Below are positions 5,490 through 14,515 of a stretch of DNA of 20,288 nucleotides, piece by piece. The first letter of the stretch is position 1. Every line of letters starts with the position of its first letter. The position numbers were made by a program, and so were the translations under genes. Origin of the DNA: a virus; the IMG/VR virus record IMGVR_UViG_3300030118_001428, positions 1,682 to 21,969 of that record, one strand, 5' to 3'. The notes under the pieces were generated by a model. It did no database searches. It saw only the letters and a program-made list of their open reading frames with translations, and was not told the origin of the DNA.

Positions 5490-5930
5490 TTATAACTTAT
5501 TAATTTTTGGAACTGAACTTAATGCTTCTAAGGTTTCTTGTAGGGAATCTATCTCTAAAGTGTCTGTTATCTGTTTATTTGTAAAAGTAAAGTAATTCTG
5601 CGTAGTGTTATTTGGTTGGAACTTGATACGCTTCCCTCTAACACCAACAAATACAAAAGCGTAAATATCGCAATGGTAATGCCTATATACTTCAGACTTT
5701 GCTCTTGATGGTTCATGTGCAAAAACATATTTGCCTTCTTTTGTCTCCTTTCGTGTTTTAACTTGTACTGTATATTTAGCTGATCCTAACTCAACGAGCA
5801 GATCCGCAGGGTGTTTGTCTTGAGTTGTATAACACCAATCGCAATACTCCAGCAAAAATGTTTGTACTAGAGATTCGCCTAATGCACCTAATCTGGAATT
5901 GCTTTGGTGTTGTTCGCTTGATTTTGACAT
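5490..5930 (-). CDS. PD-(D/E)XK endonuclease, I-Ssp6803I-like (PDDEXK_5 type)
   Basis: A 146-residue protein with the pattern of the small PD-(D/E)XK group that includes the intron endonuclease I-Ssp6803I: L-G-A-L-G-E with E19, H-P-A-D-L with D43, and V-Q-V-K-T with Q56 and K58, where Q-x-K replaces the usual E-x-K, as in that group. D-I-Y-A-F-V-F-V (88-95) and R-I-K-F (101-104) match the core strands after the active site. It probably cuts DNA; whether it is a free-standing homing enzyme, a resolvase or serves in host DNA breakdown cannot be told. The ATG at 5930 has AGGAG about 9 nt upstream and lies 43 nt inside the lysozyme gene, a long overlap. It is the last gene of the right-hand operon, just before the candidate promoter. 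Confidence 0.7.
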   Translation of the reverse strand: MSKSSEQHQSNSRLGALGESLVQTFLLEYCDWCYTTQDKHPADLLVELGSAKYTVQVKTRKETKEGKYVFAHEPSRAKSEVYRHYHCDIYAFVFVGVRGKRIKFQPNNTTQNYFTFTNKQITDTLEIDSLQETLEALSSVPKINKL

Positions 5931-6334
5931 TTGGCAAGCTCCTCACTATTAAATAATGCTCTCCTTCCCACCTGACTTGCGTATTTTGAATTTAGCAATT
6001 CTTTACTTGCTTCTTCCCATTGTCCTAGCTCCATATATGCTCTTGTTTTTCTGAATGACAACCATGCATTTATACCCATATTAAATACAAGATCAATGCA
6101 AACATATTGTGCTGCTATTGGAAAGCTACGCCAAACCTTCCAATGCTTATCTAATTTTAGTATAACCGCTTCGATATCATTGTTTAAAAGATATAGTGCT
6201 TCTTCCTCGCTAATACCATTAGCATCTAAATTTCTTCCTACACCCAAACTTAGGAATCCACTCGCACATTTATAAGGTTGAAGCACCATAGCTTCAAAAT
6301 CTATTAAGCGATCTTTAACGATTTGTTTATCCAT
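5888..6334 (-). CDS. Endolysin, T4-type lysozyme (GH24) with E-C-S triad
   Basis: A 148-residue muramidase that by family cuts the NAM-NAG bond of peptidoglycan at lysis. E14 in D-F-E-A-M is the catalytic acid. The next segment, Y-K-C-A-S-G-F-L-S-L-G-V-G-R, aligns with T4 lysozyme Y-K-D-T-E-G-Y-Y-T-I-G-I-G. This gives E14 - 8 aa - C23 - 5 aa - S29, where T4 has E, D and T. Cys at the second position is a known active variant; Ser at the third is a conservative change. The C-terminal part V-F-N-M-G-I-N-A-W-L-S-F and Q-V-G-R-R-A-L-F-N matches the conserved GH24 end. No signal or SAR sequence is visible, so export should need the holin, whose gene overlaps it by 8 nt upstream. Confidence 0.85.
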   Translation of the reverse strand: MDKQIVKDRLIDFEAMVLQPYKCASGFLSLGVGRNLDANGISEEEALYLLNNDIEAVILKLDKHWKVWRSFPIAAQYVCIDLVFNMGINAWLSFRKTRAYMELGQWEEASKELLNSKYASQVGRRALFNSEELAKCQNQANNTKAIPD

Positions 6335-6725
6335 CTTTTAAACTATTTCTAGCTACGCCTTTAAACTTCTCAAAACTTCTGTAGCCACCCAATCCAAGTA
6401 AAGCCAAAGTAAGTGATAGTAGTCCTTCAGTTTCTATTGCTGGTAATGTTGCTGTTGATCCGCTTGCAACAATTAGCCAAGATAAAAAAGGTGCTAAAAA
6501 GAATGACCAAAATAATCCCAAACAACACACCCACATAATTGCAGGTCTTGCACCTGACACAAACAAAGATGAATGTTTAGCCTGTTCTTTATTGACTTCT
6601 ATTTGAGCCATATTAGCTTTATGCAGTTCTTGATCTAGTTCATGTTGTAGCTTTGCTTTTAGATCTTTATCAGCAACAAACTTATCAAGAATATTACTTA
6701 TCGGATCAATTAATTTTTCAATCAT
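6327..6725 (-). CDS. Holin, GTA-type 3-TM family
   Basis: A 132-residue protein with a charged N-terminal half (L-I-D-P-I-S-N-I-L-D-K-F, then a helix rich in Q, E, K), followed by A-R-P-A-I-M-W-V-C at 59-67. Long hydrophobic stretches run at about 61-86 (room for two crossings) and 101-116, ending in L-G-G-Y-R-S-F-E-K. This is the pattern of the 3-TM holins found in gene transfer agents and alphaproteobacterial phages. By family it opens the inner membrane and lets the endolysin out. It lies directly before the lysozyme gene (8-nt overlap), as expected. Confidence 0.85.
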   Translation of the reverse strand: MIEKLIDPISNILDKFVADKDLKAKLQHELDQELHKANMAQIEVNKEQAKHSSLFVSGARPAIMWVCCLGLFWSFFLAPFLSWLIVASGSTATLPAIETEGLLSLTLALLGLGGYRSFEKFKGVARNSLKDG

Positions 6726-6726
6726 A

Positions 6727-6924
6727 TTACATAGATGTTTTTACTATTAAAGTAACTAATGAAGCTACTATAGTTGTAAGACCACCAATGAGCCAAATTC
6801 TTACATAATCAACTGAGCTTTGCAGGGCATCTGTTTTTTTGTAGATTGTTTTCCATCTTTCCTCACACATCTTTTCATGCACTCGTAAATCTGAAGCAAC
6901 ATCATTAGCGGTCTTTCTAGCCAT
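6727..6924 (-). CDS. XhlA-like small membrane protein (lysis-associated)
   Basis: A 65-residue protein: a basic N-terminus, a heptad-like coiled coil (about 12-40, with E-E-R-W-K-T-I-Y), and a single C-terminal membrane helix (about 42-62, V-R-I-W-L-I-G-G-L-T-T-I-V). This resembles the haemolysin XhlA type of phage lysis proteins, which help the holin. The start overlaps the upstream stop by 1 nt (TAATG) and the holin gene starts 1 nt after its stop. It may instead be an antiholin or a spanin-like part; the sequence does not decide. Confidence 0.6.
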   Translation of the reverse strand: MARKTANDVASDLRVHEKMCEERWKTIYKKTDALQSSVDYVRIWLIGGLTTIVASLVTLIVKTSM

Positions 6925-7172
6925 TATTCTTCTTCCTGCTCTTCTTCTTCACCTGCTAAGGTAGCACTAAAGGCTTCTATTAATCGCTTCTTATGATCGT
7001 TAGTTGTAACCCACTTATCATAATAAGCTTGCAGACCTGCAATCTCTCGACCAACTACATTTAACAAACCTGCTAGTTCTAGTTGTTCTGGTGATAAATC
7101 TTCTGCTTTGTATTCCCTGTTATTAAAATTAATAATTACAGGATTTTCATTTGTAGTGTTTTCTTCACTCAT
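6924..7172 (-). CDS. Small phage protein, 82 aa (DUF6447-like)
   Basis: An acidic protein with a disordered start, a short V-I-I-N-F-N-N-R-E-Y-K strand pair, a D-L-S-P-E-Q-L helix and a second long helix (45-75), ending in a run of Glu (GEEEEQEEE). It resembles a short phage family, near DUF6447 by memory, found between fibre and lysis genes in marine phages. No function is established. AGGAG precedes the ATG. Confidence 0.55.
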   Translation of the reverse strand: MSEENTTNENPVIINFNNREYKAEDLSPEQLELAGLLNVVGREIAGLQAYYDKWVTTNDHKKRLIEAFSATLAGEEEEQEEE

Positions 7173-7174
7173 AC

Positions 7175-7489
7175 TTACTCTCCTAAAGTAATAGTTTCAG
7201 TTGTTGGATTTTCTAATTGTTCAATTTGAGAATCCAAGTAGCTTTCTAAATTGACAACTTCTTCTTGACCCATAGCAGCTTCAACCCAACCTTGCACTAT
7301 AGCTTCTGTAACATCAGCTAATGGTGTAAAGTTTTCAAGCTCTTCTGTGTTTAAAGATTGTGTGCCATAAGAAGATGCAGAAAAATCTCCTACATCTTTA
7401 GAAACTCGCCAATGCACATTATAGATTACTCCTTCATGTCCATTATGTTCGTGTGTATACACATCTATTGTTTTGCAATTCCATTCCAT
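7175..7489 (-). CDS. Small conserved marine-phage protein, 104 aa
   Basis: A 104-residue acidic protein with H-W-R-V-S-K-D-V-G-D-F-S-A-S-S-Y-G-T in the middle, then F-T-P-L-A-D-V-T-E-A-I-V-Q-G-W-V. This combination is familiar from short proteins encoded near structural genes in cyanophages and other marine phages, where the function is unknown. It follows the fibre gene with a 1-nt gap and an AAGGAG site. It may be a minor virion or fibre-assembly protein; that is only a guess from position. Confidence 0.6.
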   Translation of the reverse strand: MEWNCKTIDVYTHEHNGHEGVIYNVHWRVSKDVGDFSASSYGTQSLNTEELENFTPLADVTEAIVQGWVEAAMGQEEVVNLESYLDSQIEQLENPTTETITLGE

Positions 7490-7490
7490 T

Positions 7491-10400
7491 TTATTCTCCT
7501 TTTAAATTTTTAATTTCACTTTTTAGTTTTTCTATTTGTTGTTGTTGCTCTTGCATACCTTTCACAAGATGCGTGACAAGTTTACTATAATCCATTTGAT
7601 AATAACCATCTTCATTTTGATTTACAGCATTTGGCACAAGATCTTCTACTTCTTGAGCAATAAAACCTTCGTCTGCTTTACCATTGGCTTTCCAATCATA
7701 AGACACAGGATTGAGATTATTGATTACATCTAAACCTCTTGATGATCCTGTGATATCTTTAAGTCTTGCATCGGATGAAGTTCCATAATTTGTAGCTGAT
7801 CCACTTGTTGTTATTTGACCAACTATTCCATTAGTATTACTAAATTGCATTTGTGCGTGAGCATCTGTGCCACCACTGTCTTTTAAAGTTATAAGTGTAG
7901 AGCCTGTTTGTCCTGAATTATCTATTGTCAACAATCCATCTGCTGTTGTTGTATTGAGTAATAAGTTTCCTGAACTATTAATACGCATCCTTTCTGTTGG
8001 TGATGCAGCACCATCAGCTGTAGTAAAGAAAGTTAATCTACCGGGCATATCATTACTGCCAGGTGTTCCATCAACTTCACCAAATATTTTTGCTCCTATC
8101 GAAACATTATCAGTTCCATCATTACCACCAAACAATATTGAACCTAGATTGTCACCATTTTGAACTATGGTATTACCGCCAACTGTGCCATTTCTTGATT
8201 TAATAAAATTTAATACGGGTGCATTTGCATTATTACTAAATCTTCCTATTGAGATTGTAGAACCAGAATTATCTGTGCCATTAATTTGTAATTTAGCTGT
8301 AGTGTTGCCTGCAACTGCTGTTGAACTAGCAACTAAAAAACGTCCTGAAGCATCAATACGAACTCTTTCAGCATTATTTGTTTGGAACCTCATATAGTTT
8401 GAATCGTGATCATAAAGTATTTGACCTATATTATTATCTTGAGGATCACCAAAATTTAAATATCCAAAAGAAGTATTATCTGTAGTTTGTAATTCAATAC
8501 CTGCTGAAGTAGCAGCAATATCTAAAGGTGCTGAAGGCGAAGTCTCTCCGATTCCAACCAACCCAGAAGAATCAATACGCATTCTTTCTGTTACACCTCC
8601 ACTATTAGGATTAGTTTTAAAAGCTATTGTTGAGCCACTTGCAAAAAAGTTTTCTATAGATAAATTACTACCTTCAGGTTTAAAGTCTACTTGTTGTGAA
8701 GATGCTGAATTTAAAATTCTAATACCAGTATCATCTATAACTTGTAATTTTGCAGCAGGACTTGAAGTTCCTATACCAACATTTCCACCATTAAAATATG
8801 AATCTCCTGCTGTTGCAATCTGAACTGTTTGTGTAGCTGAAGAATTTTTAAGGATAAGTGATAATCCTGTTGAACCTGACTGAAAAAAACCACCGCCATC
8901 AGTATTATCATTGTAATCTAAATTTAATAAATAACTTCCAGAACTTCCACTAACAATATTAAGTTTTCCTGTAGGACTTGTAGTTCCTATACCAACCTTA
9001 TTATTGAAGTAAGCACTACCTGCATCTGACATATCAAGAGTAAGTGCTGTAATTCCTGAACCGCCATCATTACCATTAAATTTTATATCTGCATCTGACT
9101 GTGCCGATTTGAAAATGAATGTATTACTGCCATCATCCATGACAATAGTTCCAACCTCTGTGCCACCATCTCTAAATCTAATATCACCACCATCAGCATT
9201 AAGAATAATATCTCCACCTACATCAATATCTAAATCACCTGCATCAGAAATAGTAGAACCATTAATAGTTATATCATCTACTGTAAGAGTTGATAGCGTT
9301 CCAAGACTTGTTATATTTGGTTGTGCTGCTGTTGATAAAGTTGTTGCTAAAGTACCGCCAATCGTTACATCCCCTGAACTGTCAATAGATAATCTTGTTG
9401 CACTATTATCTACATCAAAAATAGAAAAAGCAGAATTGTTTGCACCTGCTAGACCACCAACAATTTCATAAGATTTACCACCTGAACCTCCATTTGTAAA
9501 TCTTAATCTGACATTTGCTTGATCGCTTCCTGTGATTCTTTGATAAGAACCTGAACTTGTATCTAAATCAAGTTTAAAGGTTGGACTTGCAGTTCCAATT
9601 CCAACCCTATTGTTTGATGAATCAACTTTAAGTGTTGATGTATCAAATATAGCATCTCCTGAAACTGTAAGACCTGTTAATGTTCCCAAGCTTGTTATAT
9701 TTGGTTGTGCTGCACCTGTAACTGTTGCTGCTGTGCCTGTTACATTACCTGTTACATTACCTGTAACATCGCCCTCTAAGTTAGAAACTAAAGTGCCGAC
9801 TGCATATCCTGTTCCAGAAGTATTAACTGTTGTTGTTGGTTCAGCTTGTAAATCTTTGAATAGTTTGAACTTACCACTATCAGAAGCATCCCTAAATAAC
9901 CCTGCATATAAATCTTGCGATCCAGAAGTGTCATACAAACCATAGAAGCCTATATCAACACTATCAGCACCACTATTAGCTTTGGCAAGCTTGATAAGCG
10001 GATCTTCGACCTCTAGTGTTTGAGTATTTACGCTTGTGGTTGTACCGTTTACAGTTAAATTACCTGCAATAGTTACATTATCAGGCAAACCTATCGTTAC
10101 GCTTGCTGTTTCACTTCCTGATCCTGAAACTTCAATCTCATTAGTTGTACCTGATACAGTTGCAACATAGTTTCCTGTTGATTGAGTTCCTAAAGCTACA
10201 GCGTTGTTAGCTAGTTGATCTGTTCCTATAGCATCATCTGCTATGTCTAATGTTACAGCAGCAGTTTCACTTCCTGAGTTTGCAACAGTTATTCTTGAGT
10301 TACCTGCATCTGCAATTGTAGCAACATAGTTTCCTGTAGTATCTGTGCCAAGTGCTACGCTGTTTGCAGCTATAGTTGTGGATAATGTAATATCACCTGT

Positions 10401-11525
10401 GCCATCAAAATTTACACCTGAAGCAGTTACATCGCCTGACAATGCAATCGATCTTGCTGTAGCTAAAGCAGTTGTAGTATCTGCCACAACACCTGATAAA
10501 TTATTTATAAATGTATTAGTCACTCTTGCATCTATTGCAGCATTTGATCTTGTATCTGTGTAATACAGATTAGATGATCCTTCCGATAGATCGTCTGTAT
10601 CGCCTGACAATCCACTTATAACAGGCGGTGTATAAGTAAATACACCTGTTGAACTATTATAAGCAATAGCACCATTACCACTTGCTGAATCTTCTGACCC
10701 AACACTTAAAGTTGCTCTAGATCTTGCATTAGTAAAATATAGATTGCTAGAACCCTCACCAATATCATCGCTATCAAAAGTGTGTGATCCACCTAGAGAT
10801 ATTGCTTGAGAATTTATTGTAAGGCTAGAGTTTGCAAGCTTACTGTTTGCTATTGATCCTGCTAATTTATCATTTGCGATTGATCCTGCAAGCATAGCGT
10901 TTGTTATACCGCTTGCTTTTACTCTCAAAGTATCTGAATTTATTTCTATTGAAGAATCATCAACACTTACTGCTAAAGTTACATCGCCTGAAGTTCCGCC
11001 ACCTGTAAGACCATCACCTGCAACAACGCTTGTTATATCACCAAGATTTGTATTTGCAATTGTTAATGTGCCTGCTGAATCATCATAAGTAAGACTTATA
11101 CCACTTCCTGCTGTTAATAAAGAATTTACCTGATCGTCAACTCTTTCGTTAGTGAAATATAAATTGCTTGAGCCTTCACTTACAGAATCACTATTAAATG
11201 AAATGTTAGCAGTTCCATCAAAACTTACACCATTTATTGTTCTTGCTGTTGCAAGTGCTGTTGCAGTAGCACTATTGCCTGTAATATCACCTGTAAAGCT
11301 GTTTGAAGCTGTTATGCTTATACCTGTTGTTATCCAATCACTATTTGCAGAATTTCTTAACTTTAAAACATTGTTAGCTGTATCAACCCAAAGCTGATAA
11401 GCATAAGTTGTGCTTGGAGCAGTAGCATTGCTGTTGTTTGAAACAATAGCTAAAAGTGCATTATTTAAATCTGCTCTAAAATCTGCTCCTGTTTGGTTAG
11501 CTATGTTGTAATCATGTGTTGCCAT
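7491..11525 (-). CDS. Long tail fibre with C-terminal S74 chaperone
   Basis: A 1344-residue repetitive fibre. The start (H-D-Y-N-I-A-N-Q-T-G-A-D-F-R-A-D-L-N) matches an attachment region common in marine phage fibres. The middle is full of repeats: E-G-S-S-N-L-Y-(F/Y)-T-(N/D) three times, a G-N-Y-V-A-T/S-E-T-A-x-V-T block twice, A-Q-P-N-I-T-S-L-G-T-L twice, V-G-I-G-x-x-S-P four times and R-(M/V)-R-I-(D/N)-x-S-G three times. The C-terminus is an intramolecular chaperone of the S74 type: S1251-D-A-R-L-K1256 gives the Ser/Lys pair (spacing 5, as in endosialidases), followed by G-F-I-A-Q-E-V and a coiled coil rich in Q, E and K. By family it trimerises and then cuts itself off before S1251. The ATG has GAGG upstream. 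It should bind the host receptor; the target is unknown. Confidence 0.85.
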   Translation of the reverse strand: MATHDYNIANQTGADFRADLNNALLAIVSNNSNATAPSTTYAYQLWVDTANNVLKLRNSANSDWITTGISITASNSFTGDITGNSATATALATARTINGVSFDGTANISFNSDSVSEGSSNLYFTNERVDDQVNSLLTAGSGISLTYDDSAGTLTIANTNLGDITSVVAGDGLTGGGTSGDVTLAVSVDDSSIEINSDTLRVKASGITNAMLAGSIANDKLAGSIANSKLANSSLTINSQAISLGGSHTFDSDDIGEGSSNLYFTNARSRATLSVGSEDSASGNGAIAYNSSTGVFTYTPPVISGLSGDTDDLSEGSSNLYYTDTRSNAAIDARVTNTFINNLSGVVADTTTALATARSIALSGDVTASGVNFDGTGDITLSTTIAANSVALGTDTTGNYVATIADAGNSRITVANSGSETAAVTLDIADDAIGTDQLANNAVALGTQSTGNYVATVSGTTNEIEVSGSGSETASVTIGLPDNVTIAGNLTVNGTTTSVNTQTLEVEDPLIKLAKANSGADSVDIGFYGLYDTSGSQDLYAGLFRDASDSGKFKLFKDLQAEPTTTVNTSGTGYAVGTLVSNLEGDVTGNVTGNVTGTAATVTGAAQPNITSLGTLTGLTVSGDAIFDTSTLKVDSSNNRVGIGTASPTFKLDLDTSSGSYQRITGSDQANVRLRFTNGGSGGKSYEIVGGLAGANNSAFSIFDVDNSATRLSIDSSGDVTIGGTLATTLSTAAQPNITSLGTLSTLTVDDITINGSTISDAGDLDIDVGGDIILNADGGDIRFRDGGTEVGTIVMDDGSNTFIFKSAQSDADIKFNGNDGGSGITALTLDMSDAGSAYFNNKVGIGTTSPTGKLNIVSGSSGSYLLNLDYNDNTDGGGFFQSGSTGLSLILKNSSATQTVQIATAGDSYFNGGNVGIGTSSPAAKLQVIDDTGIRILNSASSQQVDFKPEGSNLSIENFFASGSTIAFKTNPNSGGVTERMRIDSSGLVGIGETSPSAPLDIAATSAGIELQTTDNTSFGYLNFGDPQDNNIGQILYDHDSNYMRFQTNNAERVRIDASGRFLVASSTAVAGNTTAKLQINGTDNSGSTISIGRFSNNANAPVLNFIKSRNGTVGGNTIVQNGDNLGSILFGGNDGTDNVSIGAKIFGEVDGTPGSNDMPGRLTFFTTADGAASPTERMRINSSGNLLLNTTTADGLLTIDNSGQTGSTLITLKDSGGTDAHAQMQFSNTNGIVGQITTSGSATNYGTSSDARLKDITGSSRGLDVINNLNPVSYDWKANGKADEGFIAQEVEDLVPNAVNQNEDGYYQMDYSKLVTHLVKGMQEQQQQIEKLKSEIKNLKGE
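10554..11177 (-). repeat. Three copies of the EGSSNLY fibre repeat
   Basis: Thirty-base units at 10554-10583, 10728-10757 and 11148-11177 encode E-G-S-S-N-L-Y-(F/Y)-T-(N/D). The protein sequence is kept more than the DNA (several synonymous changes), so they are old in-frame repeats under selection, not recent copies. Confidence 0.75.
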
Positions 11526-11584
11526 ATTTTGTCCTCGTTTCTATTGTAGTCTAGTAGCTGATATTTTGTAATATAAATACTTCA

Positions 11585-14515
11585 TTATTGCGTATTATCT
11601 ATAAAAACATATAAAGATTGATAAGTTGAATTTAATTTTGTTATCCACCTTACACGCCATTTAACTCTTCTGGTATTTGATCCTGAAGTTGGCAATCCTG
11701 TAATAGAGCCATTATAAACAAAGATATATGTTCTAAAAGTTCCTGCATCAAACTCTACATTTTGAATACCACCTGCTGCTTGCACATAAGAAGTTCCATT
11801 GTTTACGCTATACTCTAAAACTCCATTTGTGCAGTCACCATAAACTCCTGACCAAATAGCTTGATACTTTGCGTTGTTTCTAACATTCTCAATATCCATT
11901 TCTAAGTAAGAACCTAGTGTTGTTGTGTTGGTTGTAAAATCAGTTGATCCTCTTTGAAATTCACTTCCAAAAACTGATAAAGGAACAGTGACGCCATCGT
12001 GTGCAACAATATCTGCTGATACATTAGCAAAATGTTTTACAGCTAACGTATCAACATTTACTCTCGCAGAATCTAAAGTATCAGAAGTAATACTGTTTGC
12101 ACTTAGATTTGATACTTTTGCATCTGTAATTGCATCATCTTGAACGTCTGCTGTTTTGATAGGCTCATTGCTTACTGTAAAAGTTAGTGTAGTAGCTGCT
12201 GATTCTGCTCCTATAGAATTTATAGATGTTACAGAAGCAACATAGTTTGTTCCTGTTTTAATAAAATTCAGATCAATTTTTGTATCGTTTACAATCCTGT
12301 TATGAACCTCGTTACCACTTGAATCAACTATGGAAACTCTGAACTCTTTAGATGGATAGGTTGTGGGATTGCTCCAAGATAAAAATGGTCTACCTGTTGA
12401 GCTTGCATTTGTGTCGGTAAAAGCCAAAGAGGTAACTTTACTTGTTTCTGTTCCTGTAGGAATTATTGATTCTTCGCCAACATTTTCAGCAGGTGGTGTT
12501 GCTGACCAAGTATATATATCAACGTATTCTAAAGCTTGTATGCCAACCAAACCATTATCTAAAAGATTTACTGTTTCAACCCTGTAGTTAGCACTTGATA
12601 AGTTGTAAGGACTATATGTTATATCAACAACATCTCCTGCTGTAAGATTGAGCAATCTGGGTGTAGCTACGAAAGATATAGTTTTTTGTTTTCGACTTCT
12701 TTCTAAGATTGCTTTACCCATGTTAAATGCATTATATGGATTTGTAATATATTGAAATTCAACTGTTGTTTCTAATTCTTCTCCACCATCATCATTTTTA
12801 TAAGTTGTTGTGCTGTCGTTATGAAAAACAGTTTTAGTATCTGATTCATATTTTTTTTGTGCATTGAAAAATTGGACAACAACTTTATTAAGTTTTTCAG
12901 CTTTATCTTCATATCTAATTTTTATACCTGAATCGATTATATGATCATCGGTAATACTGAAAGAAGATGAAGCAGTGTCCTCTACTAAAACACTATACTT
13001 ACCATCAATATAATTTAAAAATCCTCGCATATTAGATAATAAATCTCTTGCGTTATCTAAAACAGTTTTATTTGTGTCTAGCACACCATCACATTGCAAT
13101 CTTCTTGTTTGAGTTAAAACACTTCCTGATTCGCTATCATACATAAATTTACCAACTGCACTTCCACCACCATTACCTGTATCAGATGAATTAGCTAACA
13201 CAGTTGTTAAATTTAAATCAGTTGCTTCAATGGTAAAAGTATTAGCATCTACAATTGTTGCAATCGTATAACCTTTGTTAAGAACAGTTGTAGTAATATT
13301 ACCACCAAGACTTGTAGCACCTGCAAAAAGCACCCTATCGTTTGCAGAAGCATTGTGTGAAGTGCAAGTAACAGTAAGTGTTGCATCTCCATTTGTTGCT
13401 GAAAAGGTTACACTTTTACTTACTTTTGCAGGCGGAACGCCATCTGTATAAATTCTATAATTAGTGCTTTGTGTATGTGGTGTAAACCTTTGTATATCAA
13501 TAACATTATTTTGATTGATAATAACTGAACCACCACTATCTTTTACACTAAGCAATTCACCACCTTTTATTTTTTTCCAAGTAGCTTCATCAACAGTAAT
13601 AAAACCATCTTCTACATCTGCTGAAAAAGTTGCAGAAGAATATGATCCACCATAATCAGGAACATCGACTACTGTATCTGCCGTGTTAGCTGCTGTTTGA
13701 AATGACTGCAAATCTATTAGTGATGAAGCTAATCCTTTACCATAATCTTGATGTATATAATCTAAAAGTGTCAACGCTGCATTGTTAGACCACTCATAAG
13801 TAGTTGGATCAGCTATTCTATGCGAACCACTGCCACCTGTTATTGAGCCATCTAGTCTTGGATCATATAATTTTTTACCTTTTACAACTACTGTTAATTC
13901 TGGCACAGAAGTAAACATACCTTTTTCGTCATACTGAAAAGATGCTGCTATGTAAGCAATACCTCTTAGTCTGTGGTTACTTGTAAATTTGGCAGACTGT
14001 GAAGCGTTTAGCATAGGATCAACTGTTTGATCATCTGCTCCATGATGTGCGTTAAAAACCATTCTGTATATTTTTGCAGGATCATCACCCGATCTTCCAT
14101 CACCTCTAAAACTTCCAGAAGATGTTCCGATTTGGCTTACAGTATTTAATGATCCTGCACCACTAGATATTTTGTCTGATCCTGTATAGTAACCATCTCT
14201 GAAAACTGTTGTATCAGATAAAGGAACTCCATTTATTTCTATAGTATCTAGTTCAATTGAATCTACTTCACCAAGACATAAACCATATATAACAAATAAT
14301 TCTTTTGAGTTGCCTGAATCTGTGTCCATATATAGAAGTGTAGAACCAACCCTTCTTCTCCCATATATGATTGGAATTTTGCCACCTTGAGCAGTTTTAG
14401 TAGCTAGTATATCTTGTCCTTGATCTTGTAGTTCTTTAGCTGTTCTAAAATTTTTAATACCTACAATTGCAGTTATTATTGTTAAAGCAGTCTGCAAAAA
14501 TGAAAAAATACCCAC
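11585..14515 (-). CDS. Tail tip / host-specificity protein, gpJ-like
   Basis: A 976-residue tail-tip protein. After a hydrophobic N-terminus (6-20), K-I-P-I-I-Y-G-R-R-R-V-G-S-T (46-59) is the hallmark of the J-like tip family, with a long beta-rich region after it. A fibronectin type III-like domain (about 685-785) ends in Y-V-A-S-V-T-S-I-N-S-I-G-A-E-S-A. A helical linker D-A-I-T-D-A-K-V-S-N-L-S-A follows, and a C-terminal beta domain. By family it closes the tail tip and contacts the host. It starts with GTG at 14515, overlapping the TAG of the previous gene by 1 nt, with AGGTGG before it. After the stop comes a 59-nt gap to the fibre. Confidence 0.85.
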   Translation of the reverse strand: MGIFSFLQTALTIITAIVGIKNFRTAKELQDQGQDILATKTAQGGKIPIIYGRRRVGSTLLYMDTDSGNSKELFVIYGLCLGEVDSIELDTIEINGVPLSDTTVFRDGYYTGSDKISSGAGSLNTVSQIGTSSGSFRGDGRSGDDPAKIYRMVFNAHHGADDQTVDPMLNASQSAKFTSNHRLRGIAYIAASFQYDEKGMFTSVPELTVVVKGKKLYDPRLDGSITGGSGSHRIADPTTYEWSNNAALTLLDYIHQDYGKGLASSLIDLQSFQTAANTADTVVDVPDYGGSYSSATFSADVEDGFITVDEATWKKIKGGELLSVKDSGGSVIINQNNVIDIQRFTPHTQSTNYRIYTDGVPPAKVSKSVTFSATNGDATLTVTCTSHNASANDRVLFAGATSLGGNITTTVLNKGYTIATIVDANTFTIEATDLNLTTVLANSSDTGNGGGSAVGKFMYDSESGSVLTQTRRLQCDGVLDTNKTVLDNARDLLSNMRGFLNYIDGKYSVLVEDTASSSFSITDDHIIDSGIKIRYEDKAEKLNKVVVQFFNAQKKYESDTKTVFHNDSTTTYKNDDGGEELETTVEFQYITNPYNAFNMGKAILERSRKQKTISFVATPRLLNLTAGDVVDITYSPYNLSSANYRVETVNLLDNGLVGIQALEYVDIYTWSATPPAENVGEESIIPTGTETSKVTSLAFTDTNASSTGRPFLSWSNPTTYPSKEFRVSIVDSSGNEVHNRIVNDTKIDLNFIKTGTNYVASVTSINSIGAESAATTLTFTVSNEPIKTADVQDDAITDAKVSNLSANSITSDTLDSARVNVDTLAVKHFANVSADIVAHDGVTVPLSVFGSEFQRGSTDFTTNTTTLGSYLEMDIENVRNNAKYQAIWSGVYGDCTNGVLEYSVNNGTSYVQAAGGIQNVEFDAGTFRTYIFVYNGSITGLPTSGSNTRRVKWRVRWITKLNSTYQSLYVFIDNTQ

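Noticed and set aside
7536-11397. Several plus-strand open frames opposite the tail fibre
   Set aside because: Their Pro/Ser/Val-rich sequence is the antisense of Gly/Ser/Thr-rich fibre repeats; no starts with ribosome sites.
11541-11585. Fourteen-codon frame after the J-like gene with a TAATG link
   Set aside because: It has the same overlap style as the tail genes but no ribosome site and only MKYLYYKISATRLQ; chance is likely in an AT-rich gap.
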